Positions 35,900 to 44,837 of a stretch of 64,000 nucleotides of DNA are shown piece after piece. The position numbers were made by a program, and so were the translations under genes. This DNA is from JAJDAH01 sp964487605 (GTDB lineage Bacteria; Myxococcota_A; Polyangia; Polyangiales; Polyangiaceae), in NCBI GenBank assembly GCA_964487605.1, contig CAZARU010000019.1, forward strand, positions 1-64,000, written 5' to 3'. Numbering within the stretch: position 1 is the stretch's first letter; each line of letters opens with the position of its first letter. Under the pieces are notes generated by a model. The model was not told where the DNA came from. It did no database searches and saw nothing but the letters and a program-made list of their open reading frames with translations.

Positions 35900-37312
35900 T
35901 CACGTCCCGCTCTGGTGGTCCGCCGGTGGATCGAGCAGCTCGAACTCGACGCGGGACGCACCCTGCGGCAGGTCGGGCAGCGTCGTCAGATCGTGGCCAG
36001 GACCCACCCAGAACACCTCGGGGACCGGTCGATAGGCACTCCGATACCTTCTCTCGAGCACCTTGCCCTCCGTGTCCTTCATGCGGACGACGCTGACGAC
36101 GTCGTAGCCCTTGATACCCTTCTGACGCCGCAACCGTCGCTCCGCACCGAGCCACGTCTTCGTCGTGATGCGCCGGTAGAAGTCCTCGGTCCGAGTGACG
36201 GCGTAGTGGTAAAAGACGTTCGCTGGCGCCGGCCGGCCGAGGATCTCCACTCGGAGCCTGGTGGGTGATGGAGTGAACGCGTGCAGGATGAGCGGCGCCG
36301 CGTAGGTGTTCTTCACTTTCAGATCGACCTCGCCGTAGATCACCGTGGCGTCCAGACCGAGGGGGGCGTAGCTGCTCGGGCGACTGTGGCTGCGCCGCTC
36401 GACGATCTCGAGCAGGCCGTACACGGCGGCGGCGTGCAGCGTGGAGGCCACCTGGCACGTGCCTCCCCCTACCCCGGGCTCCAGCTCGTCGCGGACGATG
36501 ACCGGCGCCCAGACGAAGCCACGGTCGAGCCTTCTGGGCCCCACCAGTTGATTGAAGCTCACGGTCTGGCCCGGCGCGATCACGGTGCCGTTCAACAGCT
36601 CGGCGCCGCGGCGGATGTTCACGGCGCGCCCCTCTCCGGTCCCGCCGAAGTCCGTCTCGAACCCGGCCAGGATCTGGGTCACGTCGACGTCGGCGAGCAT
36701 CCGCGAGGTGACCGTGGCGGGCACGTCGGCGAGGGCCGCGACGAACACGGCGTCGTCCTCACGTTCGCCCAGACGGATGCGCTCCACGGTGCCCTGCACG
36801 TCCAGCCGGACCCCAGGGACGTCGTCCACGCGCTCGTGCCGCACGAGATCCAGCCGGGCGTCGATCGGATCCACGTAGACGTCCGGCTCGATGGACGCGA
36901 GCCACGCCGTCGCCCGCTGCTCGTCGAACCGGAACGAGAGCGGCGTGTCCAGATCGCCCTGACGCGCACGCCACGCTCTGTGGAGCCGTGCTCCCACCGA
37001 GCCGTCCCGGCCGGGAGCGAGCGCGGCGTCGAGGGTGGCCCCCACGTCGAGCTCGATGCCGAGCGCCGCGAACGTCGTCGGGACGAGACCCTGGGGCGTC
37101 TCCACCCAGGCGGCCTTCTCGCCGAGCGCGACGCGTCTGCGCTCGAGCCAGTCCCCGAGGCGCAGGTCCTGGGGCTGCAGCTTCCCGCCCACGTACGCCC
37201 CGGCCAGCGTCCTGCCGGACGGCAGCCACGCGCGATGGACGTAGGCCGCCGCCCCCGCGGCCGTTGCCGCCAGGGTCGCGAGCATCAGCGCTCCGAAGAG
37301 GTCACGCCTCAC
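35900..37312 (-). CDS. VanW-family protein
   Basis: About 470 residues from a GTG start. One N-terminal membrane helix (about residues 5-25) is followed by a peptidoglycan-binding-like region (about 50-260). The VanW domain then shows FNQLVGPRRLDRGFVWAPVI, GGGTCQVASTLHAAAVYGLL, SRPSSYAPLGLDATV and LKVKNTYAAPLILHAF. VanW proteins occur near glycopeptide-resistance and wall genes, but their reaction is unknown. Adjacent to the L,D-transpeptidase gene, it probably works in the same wall-remodelling step. Frame is open upstream to 37489 with an ATG at 37360. Confidence 0.85.
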   Translation of the reverse strand: MRRDLFGALMLATLAATAAGAAAYVHRAWLPSGRTLAGAYVGGKLQPQDLRLGDWLERRRVALGEKAAWVETPQGLVPTTFAALGIELDVGATLDAALAPGRDGSVGARLHRAWRARQGDLDTPLSFRFDEQRATAWLASIEPDVYVDPIDARLDLVRHERVDDVPGVRLDVQGTVERIRLGEREDDAVFVAALADVPATVTSRMLADVDVTQILAGFETDFGGTGEGRAVNIRRGAELLNGTVIAPGQTVSFNQLVGPRRLDRGFVWAPVIVRDELEPGVGGGTCQVASTLHAAAVYGLLEIVERRSHSRPSSYAPLGLDATVIYGEVDLKVKNTYAAPLILHAFTPSPTRLRVEILGRPAPANVFYHYAVTRTEDFYRRITTKTWLGAERRLRRQKGIKGYDVVSVVRMKDTEGKVLERRYRSAYRPVPEVFWVGPGHDLTTLPDLPQGASRVEFELLDPPADHQSGT

Positions 37313-37439
37313 GCGGCCGATCGTATCGGGCCGAGCGCCTCGGCGCCAAATGGGGGGCATGTGAGAGAGAACGCTCGCGCCCCCGTCGCGAGTCCGACCG
37401 ACCCGTACCGGCGGGGAGTTCGAGTAGGATCGCGGCTTC

Positions 37440-37640
37440 ATGAAGCTCACCGTCAACGGGGAGGTGCAGGACGTGCCGGACGGGACCACGGTGCGCGGCC
37501 TGGTCGAGTTGCTCGGACTGACCGATGGGCCCGTCGCCGTGGAGCGGAACCGAGAGGTCGTTCCCCGCGCCGACCACGCTGCCGTCGAACTCGCCGACGG
37601 CGACGTCGTCGAGATCGTCCACTTCGTGGGCGGCGGCTGA
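37440..37640 (+). CDS. thiS: Sulfur carrier protein ThiS
   Basis: A 66-residue ubiquitin-like protein: MKLTVNGEVQDVPDGTTV at the start and the VHFVGGG tail that is adenylated and thiocarboxylated for thiamine thiazole synthesis. ThiG, usually its direct neighbour, is absent here. It sits between VanW (divergent) and a gamma-carbonic anhydrase (convergent, 5 bases). It is distinct from the CysO-type carrier elsewhere in the window. Confidence 0.88.
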   Translation: MKLTVNGEVQDVPDGTTVRGLVELLGLTDGPVAVERNREVVPRADHAAVELADGDVVEIVHFVGGG

Positions 37641-37645
37641 CCCCG

Positions 37646-38155
37646 TCAGCGGTGACCGCGCGCCAGCTCCACGTAGTGCCGCGCTCCGTCGCGCCCCTGA
37701 CGCCACTCCTTCTCGGTGAGCTCGCGAACCACCTTCGCCGGGGCACCGCGCGCCATGGTCCGCGGGGGGATCACCATGCCCGGCGGCACCACCGAGCCCG
37801 CCGCGACGATCGCCTCTGACCCGACCTCGCAATTGTCGAGGAGCACGGAGCCCATGCCGATGAGCGCGCCGTCACCGACCCTGGCCCCGTGGATGATCGC
37901 GCCGTGACCTACGGTGACGTCGGCGCCGATCTCGGTGTTCGAGATCCCCTGGCTCATGTGACAGCACGCGAGGTCCTGCACGTTCGTGCGCGCGCCGATA
38001 CGGATGTATCCGACGTCGGCACGCAGGACGGCGCCATACCAGACGTTGGCCTCGGCGCCGAGCGTGACCGCGCCGACGACCGTGGCGTTGTCCGCCAGGA
38101 ACACGCCCTCCCCGAGCACCGGGGCGTCACCACCTACCGCACGAACCAGGGCCAT
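37646..38155 (-). CDS. Gamma-carbonic anhydrase family protein
   Basis: A 169-residue left-handed beta-helix protein with hexapeptide repeats: NVWYGAVLRADVGYIRIGA, TNVQDLACCHMSQG, IGADVTVGHGAIIHGARVGD, LIGMGSVLLDN. The metal-binding histidines of the family are present (in CCHMS and GHGAIIHG). Members may hydrate CO2 or be inactive acyl/metal-binding homologues; catalysis is not certain. Its ATG overlaps the miaB stop by 1 base, so the two are co-expressed. Confidence 0.88.
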   Translation of the reverse strand: MALVRAVGGDAPVLGEGVFLADNATVVGAVTLGAEANVWYGAVLRADVGYIRIGARTNVQDLACCHMSQGISNTEIGADVTVGHGAIIHGARVGDGALIGMGSVLLDNCEVGSEAIVAAGSVVPPGMVIPPRTMARGAPAKVVRELTEKEWRQGRDGARHYVELARGHR

Positions 38156-39579
38156 CAGACGACCGGCAGCGCCCGTCGCGCGACGCCGCTCCTCGAGGTC
38201 TCCGCACCGGTGGAGCCCAGGCGCACCGGCTCGGCCTCGAGCGAATGCGCGAACGCGCGCCGAACCGTGACGTCGAGGACGAGCCCGGTCGGGTCACGGT
38301 CGCAGGCGAGGTGGACGATCTCGTTTCGATCGGTGCGGCCGGAGAACGTATCGCCCTTGCCGCGCCCCTCCACGAGCACGGATTGTCGCGTTCCGACGAG
38401 GCCTGCGAGGTGCTCGCGGCGCTGGGCTTCGCTGCGCTCGAAGAGGCGCTCGAGCCGCGCTGCCTTCTCGGTCTCCGGGACGTCGTCGCCGAGCTTCTGG
38501 GCGGGTGTGCCCGGACGCTGCGAGTACTTGAACCCGAACAGGCTGACGAAGCCGACGCGCCGCACGAGCTCGAGCGTGGCGACGAAATCTTCCTCGGTCT
38601 CGCCGGGGAACCCGACGATGACGTCGGTCGAGAGCGTCATCCCGGGGACGGCATCACGCAGCGCGAGGGTCCGCTCTTCGTACTCTGCGACGGTGTAGCG
38701 GCGAATCATCCTGCGAAGGACGCGATCGCTGCCGGACTGCACGGGCATGTGGACGTGCCGTGCGAGCACCGGCAGGTCCCGGTGCGCGGCGATCAGCGCC
38801 GGCGTGAGGTGCCGTGGATGGGGACTCGTGTAGCGCAGTCGCGCCAACCGCGGCGATCGGGCGGCTATGGCACGCAGGAGAGCGGGGAACTGGCTCTCGT
38901 CGCGTCCCTTGCCGCGGTGACCGCCGGCCTGCTCGACCCGCAGCGCCTTCGAGGGGTCCAGGTAGCTGTCCACCGTCTGCCCGAGCAGCGTGATCTCGCG
39001 CACCCCTGCTTCGACCAGCCGCTCGATTTCGCCCAGGACTTCCGGCGAAGGACGGTAGCGCTCGGGGCCCCGCGTGGTGGGCACGATGCAGAACGAGCAG
39101 CGCTCGTCACAGCCCTTCATGATCGTGACGAAGGCGGTCGGCGACGCCGTACCGACCGGAGGCTGCGCCGCCAGGAAGCGCGGCGCGTCCAGGTCGAACA
39201 CGGTCCTCACCGTGGGCAGGCCGCCCGCGTCGATGTCCGCGAGCAGAGCCGGTAGCTCCCGGACGTTGTCGGGACCGACGACGAGGTCCACCGCGGGCAT
39301 CGCGCGCAGCAGGGACTCGCCTTCCTGCTGGGCCAGACAGCCTGCGAGCGCCAGCACGACGCCGCGGCGTGACGCCTTGTGGGACGCCAGTCTGCCGACC
39401 TCGCTGCGGAGCTTCTGGACCGCCTTCTCCCTCACACTGCAGGTGTTGAGCACGAGCAGGTCCGCCAGTGAGGGTGACGCCGTCGCCTCGTAGCCGGCCT
39501 CCCGAAGCACCTCCGCCATGCGGTCGGAGTCGTGCTGGTTCATCTGGCAACCGAAGGTGGTGAGATGATAGCGGCGCAT
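38155..39579 (-). CDS. miaB: tRNA-2-methylthio-N6-dimethylallyladenosine synthase
   Basis: A radical-SAM methylthiotransferase modifying A37 of tRNAs. The N-terminal domain begins YHLTTFGCQMNQHDSDRM and holds LNTCSVREKA and LALAGCLAQ, the cysteines of the auxiliary cluster. The radical-SAM motif is MKGCDERCSFCIVPTTRGPE, followed by ITLLGQTVDSY, HMPVQSGSDRVLRRM and STDVIVGFPGETEEDF. A TRAM-like region follows near residue 380. ATG at 39579 gives 474 residues, the family length. Confidence 0.94.
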   Translation of the reverse strand: MRRYHLTTFGCQMNQHDSDRMAEVLREAGYEATASPSLADLLVLNTCSVREKAVQKLRSEVGRLASHKASRRGVVLALAGCLAQQEGESLLRAMPAVDLVVGPDNVRELPALLADIDAGGLPTVRTVFDLDAPRFLAAQPPVGTASPTAFVTIMKGCDERCSFCIVPTTRGPERYRPSPEVLGEIERLVEAGVREITLLGQTVDSYLDPSKALRVEQAGGHRGKGRDESQFPALLRAIAARSPRLARLRYTSPHPRHLTPALIAAHRDLPVLARHVHMPVQSGSDRVLRRMIRRYTVAEYEERTLALRDAVPGMTLSTDVIVGFPGETEEDFVATLELVRRVGFVSLFGFKYSQRPGTPAQKLGDDVPETEKAARLERLFERSEAQRREHLAGLVGTRQSVLVEGRGKGDTFSGRTDRNEIVHLACDRDPTGLVLDVTVRRAFAHSLEAEPVRLGSTGAETSRSGVARRALPVV

Positions 39580-39621
39580 GGTCGATGCCCGAGCCCGGCG
39601 GAACTTAGCATGGCATCCGGT

Positions 39622-39650
39622 TTGACCCGGGTCGGACCTTCCCTTACGCT
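39622..39650 (+). promoter_or_regulatory. Sigma-70-like promoter of the acyl-CoA synthetase gene
   Basis: TTGACC (39622-39627) and TACGCT (39645-39650) are spaced by 17 bases; the -10 keeps the TA---T bases that matter most. Transcription would start near 39657, about 60 bases before the ATG. It follows the same TTGAC-17 pattern as the promoters of hisS and the Rrf2 gene. Confidence 0.5.
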
Positions 39651-39716
39651 CCGCCCGCGTTTCCCGCCCCGAAATCGACACTTCGGGTGCGAGCGGAGAC
39701 GCTGAAAGACCGGAGC

Positions 39717-41474
39717 ATGGCCGAGAAGTTTCTGACCCTGGTAGACCTCTGCGAGAAGAGCTGCGCGAAATTCACCGCGAACCAGCTCTTCGGCACGAAG
39801 ACGGCTGCCGGCTGGACGTGGATCACGTACGGCGAGTTCAAGAAGGACGTCGATCGCTTCAGGGGCGCGCTCGCTGCCCTCGGCGTCGGCCCCGGCGACA
39901 AGGTCGGCATCATCGCGGACAACCGCGTGGAGTGGGCCGTGGCCTGCTACGCCACGTACGGGCTCCGGGCGTCCTACGTCCCCATGTACCAGGCGCAGCT
40001 CCCGAAGGAGTGGGAGTTCATCCTCGACGACTGCGGCGCCAAGGTGTGCATCGCCGCGACGAACGACATCTACGAGGCTCTGGGCGAGATCCGGAAGAAC
40101 GTCGCGAGCCTGCAGCACGTCATCGGTCTCGATCTGAAGGCCGACCACGAGGCGTCCTACGCCGCGATGCTGAAGAAGGGTGACGAGTCTCCGGCGGAGG
40201 TTCAGACGCCGGACCCGTCGGAGATTGCCGGTCTCATCTACACCTCGGGAACGACGGGAAAGCCCAAGGGGGTGATGCTGAGTCACGCGAACCTGGCTGA
40301 GAACATCAACGCGATCAAGAGATGGTTCGCGTTCGAGCCCGGCGACCGGTCACTGTCGTTCCTGCCGTGGGCGCACTCCTTCGGGCAGGTCGTGGAGCTG
40401 CACGGCCTGTTGAGTGACGGGTGCTCCATGGGCATCAACGACGAGATCCCGAATCTGGTCGGGAACCTGGCCGAGGTGAAGCCGACCATCCTGTTCGCCG
40501 TGCCGCGCATCTTCAACCGCATCTACGACGGCGTGAACAAGCAGATGACTGAGAAGCCAGGCTTCATCCAGACGCTGTTCCGTACCGCGATACGAGCGGC
40601 CACCAAGAAGGGCCGCGGGCAGGCCGTCGGCGTCATGGAGGGGATGGCGCTCTCCATCGCCGACAAGATCATCTTCTCGAAGATTCGCGAGAAGTTCGGG
40701 GGGCGGCTGAAGTATGCGATCAGCGGCAGCGCCGCCCTCAGCACCGAGGTCGCCGAGTTCATCGACGCCCTCGGCATCGACGTTTACGAGGGCTACGGCC
40801 TGACGGAGACGAGCCCGATCGCCACGGCGAACTACCCCGGTCATCGCAAGATCGGCAGCGTCGGCAAGGCCATCGAGGGCGTGAAGATCGTGATCGACAA
40901 GGAGGCGACCGGGGACGCCGTCAATGGCGAGATCATCGTCTACGGCCACAACGTGATGCAGGGCTACCACAATCGGCCTGAAGAGAACGCCCTGGTGATG
41001 ATGCCGGACGGCGGCTTCCGAACGGGCGACATGGGTCGCGTGGACGACGATGGCTTCGTCTACATCACGGGTCGCATCAAGGAGCAGTACAAGCTGGAGA
41101 ACGGCAAGTACGTCGTGCCGTCACCTCTGGAAGAGGAGATCAAGCTCTCCCCGTTCATCGCGAACGTGATGATTTACGGCGACAACAAGCCCCACAACGT
41201 GGCGCTGGTCGTTCTGGACATGGAGGCCGTGAAGAAGTGGGGCGCCGAGCACGGCGTGACGAGCGACTTTGCCAAGAACGACAAGGTGCGCAGCCTCGTG
41301 CAGCAGGAGCTGGACGCGCGGTGCGCGAGCTTCAAGGGGTACGAAAAGCCCAAGACCTTCACGCTCGTGGAGGAGGACTTCACCACGGACAACGGCCTCC
41401 TCACGCCGACGATGAAGCTGAAGCGCCGGAACGTGATGGAGAAGTACGGCGACGCCCTGACGTCCCTGTACTGA
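39717..41474 (+). CDS. Long-chain acyl-CoA synthetase (AMP-binding)
   Basis: Activates fatty acids to acyl-AMP and then acyl-CoA. The 585-residue protein has the phosphate loop IYTSGTTGKPKGVMLSH, FLPWAHSFGQ, YEGYGLTETSPI, GGFRTGDMGRVDDDGFVYIT and a C-terminal LTPTMKLKRRNV with the catalytic Lys. The helix-rich insert near residues 270-330 (with FRTAIRAATKKGRG) marks the long-chain FadD15/FACS type. A GTG ten codons upstream (39687) is a possible start; the ATG has GGAG very close to it. Fatty acid substrate is inferred from family. Confidence 0.9.
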   Translation: MAEKFLTLVDLCEKSCAKFTANQLFGTKTAAGWTWITYGEFKKDVDRFRGALAALGVGPGDKVGIIADNRVEWAVACYATYGLRASYVPMYQAQLPKEWEFILDDCGAKVCIAATNDIYEALGEIRKNVASLQHVIGLDLKADHEASYAAMLKKGDESPAEVQTPDPSEIAGLIYTSGTTGKPKGVMLSHANLAENINAIKRWFAFEPGDRSLSFLPWAHSFGQVVELHGLLSDGCSMGINDEIPNLVGNLAEVKPTILFAVPRIFNRIYDGVNKQMTEKPGFIQTLFRTAIRAATKKGRGQAVGVMEGMALSIADKIIFSKIREKFGGRLKYAISGSAALSTEVAEFIDALGIDVYEGYGLTETSPIATANYPGHRKIGSVGKAIEGVKIVIDKEATGDAVNGEIIVYGHNVMQGYHNRPEENALVMMPDGGFRTGDMGRVDDDGFVYITGRIKEQYKLENGKYVVPSPLEEEIKLSPFIANVMIYGDNKPHNVALVVLDMEAVKKWGAEHGVTSDFAKNDKVRSLVQQELDARCASFKGYEKPKTFTLVEEDFTTDNGLLTPTMKLKRRNVMEKYGDALTSLY

Positions 41475-41501
41475 GGGGGCGCTTCCGTCGCGCGGCCGGC
41501 G

Positions 41502-43220
41502 TCAGCGCGGCAGCAGGCCGACCGCCCCGAGGCCGACCGGCTCGAGCGACATCTTCGCGGGAACGCGCTCGAGCGCGCGCTCGGGAACCAGCAGGATACC
41601 GCCGGTCTGGTGCGTGACGGGGTACCACACGCCCTCGATCGATCCGGTGATCGCCCCTGCGGAGTCACGGGTGACGAGGGTGCGGCGCTCGCCCATGGGC
41701 GGCTCGGAGAGATCCACGCTTCCCACCCACGATATGGCCCCATCGCTCTCGACGACCGCCGACCGGTACCGCCCGGCGCCATACGCCGGGTCGCCGGGCG
41801 GCAAGACGTCTCCGACGGCGTTCACGAACGAGATGCGGTCGAACATGGCGCGGTACGTGTAGTCGCTGATCCACGTCGGATTGCAGTAGCCCATGATGTC
41901 CGTGTAGCTCGCCGGGCTCTTCAGCTGATTCGAGATGAGATCGAAGCCCCAGCTTCCGATCAGACCGCCGGGGTACGGGTAGCCGGGCGGCGCATCCGCC
42001 GTCATGCACGGCGCGTGCGGGCGACCGAGCGCGTGCCCGAGCTCGTGCGCCATGGTGTCCGGCGAGTCCCCGCCGTTGCCGCCGGGGAAGAAGCCGAGTC
42101 CGACGGCGGCGCGCCCGTAGTTGTCGCCCGCGGGCGGCACCGACCCGAGACCGGCGACGCACCCGAAGTTGCAGTACTGCTGAAAGGACCCGGCGGGAGT
42201 GACGACGCCGTAGTAGTAGACGGTACGCGGCACGTTGTCCTGCTGACGCAGGTCGAGGATGGTGTTCAGCAGGGTGTTCCAGCCGCCACCCTGGCCGGAC
42301 ACGGAGGGGCCCTGCACCGGCGCGCGCACGTTGATCTCCACGTCGTTCGCCGGAAACATCGCGTAGAGCCGGTCGCGGTACTGCTGGATGCGGTTCGGCC
42401 CCACGTCGGGCGTCACCCCGTTGGAGATCACCGGGACGACGACCACCTTGTACGTCCCGTTCGAGTCGAGGGCGCCGAATCCGTGGCCGCCCGATGCCGG
42501 AAACCGCGCACCGCCGGTGTCCCCCTGCGGGCTACCGGGCGCGGCCTCGAAGAGCGTCACGGCGTACTGCAGGTCCGGCGTGACGAACTGCGGCGGAATA
42601 TCGAACGTGAAGGTACTGCCCCAGTCCGCCTCGTTCGACGGAGCGATCACTTGCTTGGGGAGATCCTGGAACCCCGGGTTGAGGCCGCTCACGAGCTCGA
42701 GCCGCGCCACGATCTGCCGCGGCTGAAAGCCAGGGTCCGGCGTCACGAAGATGCGGACCACGGCCTTCTTGAACGCGACCACCGGCGCGTTGCGCTGCTG
42801 CCACCCGATCTCCCCGCCGAGCATGATCGGGATCTTCACGGACTGATAGACCGAGATCTCCGTGATCCGGATGCCGCCCGCCAAGGGCAGCTCGACCGGT
42901 CCGCTACCACCGGCTCCGCCCGGGCCCGCTCCCCCCGGTCCGGCTCCGCCGGGTCCCGTGCCCCCGGGTCCCGCTCCGCCGACGCCGGCAGCACCGCCCT
43001 GCCCCGAGAGCCCGCAGGCTGGCAGGCACGTGTTGAAATCCCCCGTGGTGCACACGCACCGCGAGTAGCAGGCGTCGCAACCGCCGCATTGCGGTGCTGT
43101 GCAGCCCGGCTGCCCGATGTTGGTGCCGCCCACGCCGCCGGAGCCCCCCGAGCTGCCATCGGAGGAGCCACAAGCCACGGCGAGCGCGCTCAAGGACGTC
43201 GAGAGGACCAACCAACGCAT
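41502..43220 (-). CDS. Secreted metzincin-type zinc protease with collagen-like linker
   Basis: A 572-residue predicted lipoprotein (AVAC, Cys17). A cysteine cluster follows (Cys40-70, eight residues around CGGCDACYSRCVC), then a Gly/Pro linker of GPGGAGPGG units (about 80-106). The catalytic part has HELGHALGRPH (392-402), the extended metzincin zinc site, and SYTDIMGYC with the Met-turn (Met443). No prodomain switch is obvious. It most resembles the M66/M12-like surface proteases of predatory or saprophytic bacteria. GGAGG 9 bases before the ATG sets the start. Divergent from the Rrf2 gene. Confidence 0.85.
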   Translation of the reverse strand: MRWLVLSTSLSALAVACGSSDGSSGGSGGVGGTNIGQPGCTAPQCGGCDACYSRCVCTTGDFNTCLPACGLSGQGGAAGVGGAGPGGTGPGGAGPGGAGPGGAGGSGPVELPLAGGIRITEISVYQSVKIPIMLGGEIGWQQRNAPVVAFKKAVVRIFVTPDPGFQPRQIVARLELVSGLNPGFQDLPKQVIAPSNEADWGSTFTFDIPPQFVTPDLQYAVTLFEAAPGSPQGDTGGARFPASGGHGFGALDSNGTYKVVVVPVISNGVTPDVGPNRIQQYRDRLYAMFPANDVEINVRAPVQGPSVSGQGGGWNTLLNTILDLRQQDNVPRTVYYYGVVTPAGSFQQYCNFGCVAGLGSVPPAGDNYGRAAVGLGFFPGGNGGDSPDTMAHELGHALGRPHAPCMTADAPPGYPYPGGLIGSWGFDLISNQLKSPASYTDIMGYCNPTWISDYTYRAMFDRISFVNAVGDVLPPGDPAYGAGRYRSAVVESDGAISWVGSVDLSEPPMGERRTLVTRDSAGAITGSIEGVWYPVTHQTGGILLVPERALERVPAKMSLEPVGLGAVGLLPR

Positions 43221-43366
43221 TCGCCTGTGCCTCCGGGAGCTCGCCGCGTCACCGATCCGAGATCGGGAGCCGGCTCGAAGCCGCCGCTGACTCTAGCAGA
43301 CGGCCACGGGGCGGCGCTCCACCGCATGCGGCCCGGATGGCTCGCGGTCTCTCCCGAGAACCAATC

Positions 43367-43395
43367 TTGACAAACCCGATGCGCAATCGCATATG
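43367..43395 (+). promoter_or_regulatory. Promoter of the Rrf2-cysteine operon
   Basis: A consensus -35 TTGACA (43367-43372) and a -10-like CATATG (43390-43395) are separated by 17 bases. Transcription would begin around 43402, within 1-3 bases of the GTG start at 43404, so the message may have no leader. Confidence 0.6.
43379..43392. promoter_or_regulatory. Inverted repeat in the Rrf2 promoter (candidate operator)
   Basis: ATGCG, a 4-base spacer, and CGCAT lie between the -35 and -10 boxes, reaching into the -10. A dimeric regulator bound here would block RNA polymerase. The obvious candidate is the Rrf2 protein encoded immediately downstream; this is inferred from position. Confidence 0.45.
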
Positions 43396-43403
43396 CCGCG
43401 ACG

Positions 43404-43871
43404 GTGAAGCTGTCGAGCAAGGGCCGATACGCGGTGCGCGCCCTCTTCGACATGGCGTATTTCGGGGCCGGTTCGCCCATCCAGGTTCGCGACATCGCAG
43501 CTCGTCAAGGGATCCCCGCCCGCTTCCTCGAGCAGATTTTCCAGGATCTGAAGCGCGCCAAGCTCGTGGCGGCCAAGCGAGGACCCCAGGGCGGCTACCG
43601 GCTGGCCGCCGCGCCGGCGGACGTCACCCTGGGCGACGTCATTCGCGCAGTGGAGGGCCCGCTCGAGCTCGCCGATCCGGAGGCGCGATCCCCCGCGAGC
43701 CTCTCCCAGGAGGGCCGTGACTCAGCCCGCGTCACCGGTACGGTGCTCGACGAGGTGGCTCGGAGCGTCGATGCTTGCCTGAACTCGATTTCCGTCGAGG
43801 ATCTTTGCGACCGTGCCGAGCGCCTGCGCGTGCGTCGCCCAGGTTCCGGTCCCCCCAGCTACGTGATCTGA
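43404..43871 (+). CDS. Rrf2-family transcriptional regulator
   Basis: A 155-residue regulator. The winged helix begins KLSSKGRYAVRALFDMAYFG, with VRDIAARQGIPARFLEQIFQ as recognition region, and KRGPQGGYRLAAAP as the wing. The CX5-8C clusters of iron-sulfur IscR-type members are missing; only two well-separated cysteines (in DACLNS and EDLCDR) remain. This points away from cluster sensing and toward a CymR-like role, in which the regulator senses cysteine status through protein partners. It opens the cysteine operon, with the next start 1 base after its stop. Confidence 0.9.
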   Translation: MKLSSKGRYAVRALFDMAYFGAGSPIQVRDIAARQGIPARFLEQIFQDLKRAKLVAAKRGPQGGYRLAAAPADVTLGDVIRAVEGPLELADPEARSPASLSQEGRDSARVTGTVLDEVARSVDACLNSISVEDLCDRAERLRVRRPGSGPPSYVI

Positions 43872-44837
43872 GTGTCCACCTCCAGCGTTCGCCCACTTCC
43901 CGATCACCCCCTGGTCTACGGGTCGGTGCTCGACCTCGTCGCCGACACGCCCCTCGTCGAGATCCGCCGAACCGGCGGCGAGGCGCCACGGGCGAGAGTG
44001 TTCGGCAAGCTCGAGGCGACGAATCCCGGAGGCTCGGTGAAGGACCGGATCTGCCTCGCGATGATCGAGCGGGCCGAGGAGCAGGGGGCCCTTCGCCCGG
44101 GGGGCGTCGTGATCGAACCGACCAGCGGCAACACGGGCATCGGTCTCGCGCTGGTGTGCGCGAGCCGCGGGTACCGCTGCGTGCTCACCATGCCGGCCAG
44201 CATGAGCCTCGAGCGAAGACAGCTGCTCGAGGCGTTCGGGGCGGAGGTCGTCCTCACCCCGGAGGAGGAGCAGATCGAAGGTGCGCTCGCGAAGGCCCGG
44301 GAAATTGCCGAGCGCACCCCCGGCGCGTTCGTGCCCCAGCAGTTCGACAACGCCGCCAACCCGAGCGTTCACGCCCGGACGACCGCGCGCGAGATCCTGC
44401 ACGCGATGGACGGTGTGACGCTCGATGCGTTCATCGCGGCGGTGGGCACCGGCGGCACGGTCAGCGGCGTGGGCTCGGTGCTGCGCGCGGAGGTTCCCGG
44501 GTGTCGCATCGTCGCGGTCGAGCCGGAGTCGTGCGCGACGCTCTCTCGTGGGGAGCGGGGGCCGACGAAGATCCAGGGACTGGCCGCCGGCTTCGTTCCC
44601 CGGAACTTCCACGCCGCGGTCCCTCACGAGATTCGCACCGTCACCGACGAGGTCGCCTACCGAACGAAGGTCGATCTGGCGCGGCTGGACGGCCTCCTCG
44701 TGGGGATCAGCTCCGGCGCCAACGTCGCTACGGCCCTCGACGTGGCGCGCGAGCTGGGCCCCGGGAAGAACGTCGTCACCATCCTCTGCGACACCGGCGA
44801 ACGGTACTTCAGTCTCGATGAATACTTCCGCAGTTGA
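43872..44837 (+). CDS. cysK: Cysteine synthase (O-acetylserine sulfhydrylase, CysK type)
   Basis: A PLP enzyme joining O-acetylserine and sulfide. The 321-residue protein has the Schiff-base lysine in NPGGSVKDRICLAM, the substrate loop EPTSGNTGIGLA, a GTGGTVSGVG phosphate-binding loop, KIQGLAAGFVP, and VGISSGANVATAL. These match CysK rather than CysM. GTG start immediately after the Rrf2 stop. It overlaps the following E1 gene by 20 bases. Confidence 0.92.
   Translation: MSTSSVRPLPDHPLVYGSVLDLVADTPLVEIRRTGGEAPRARVFGKLEATNPGGSVKDRICLAMIERAEEQGALRPGGVVIEPTSGNTGIGLALVCASRGYRCVLTMPASMSLERRQLLEAFGAEVVLTPEEEQIEGALAKAREIAERTPGAFVPQQFDNAANPSVHARTTAREILHAMDGVTLDAFIAAVGTGGTVSGVGSVLRAEVPGCRIVAVEPESCATLSRGERGPTKIQGLAAGFVPRNFHAAVPHEIRTVTDEVAYRTKVDLARLDGLLVGISSGANVATALDVARELGPGKNVVTILCDTGERYFSLDEYFRS

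Noticed and set aside
34060..36096. 678-codon plus-strand open frame
   Set aside because: Antisense shadow of the L,D-transpeptidase gene, which has full catalytic motifs.
42899..42990. Short direct repeats resembling an array
   Set aside because: They encode the GPGG linker of the metalloprotease; no spacers, so not CRISPR.
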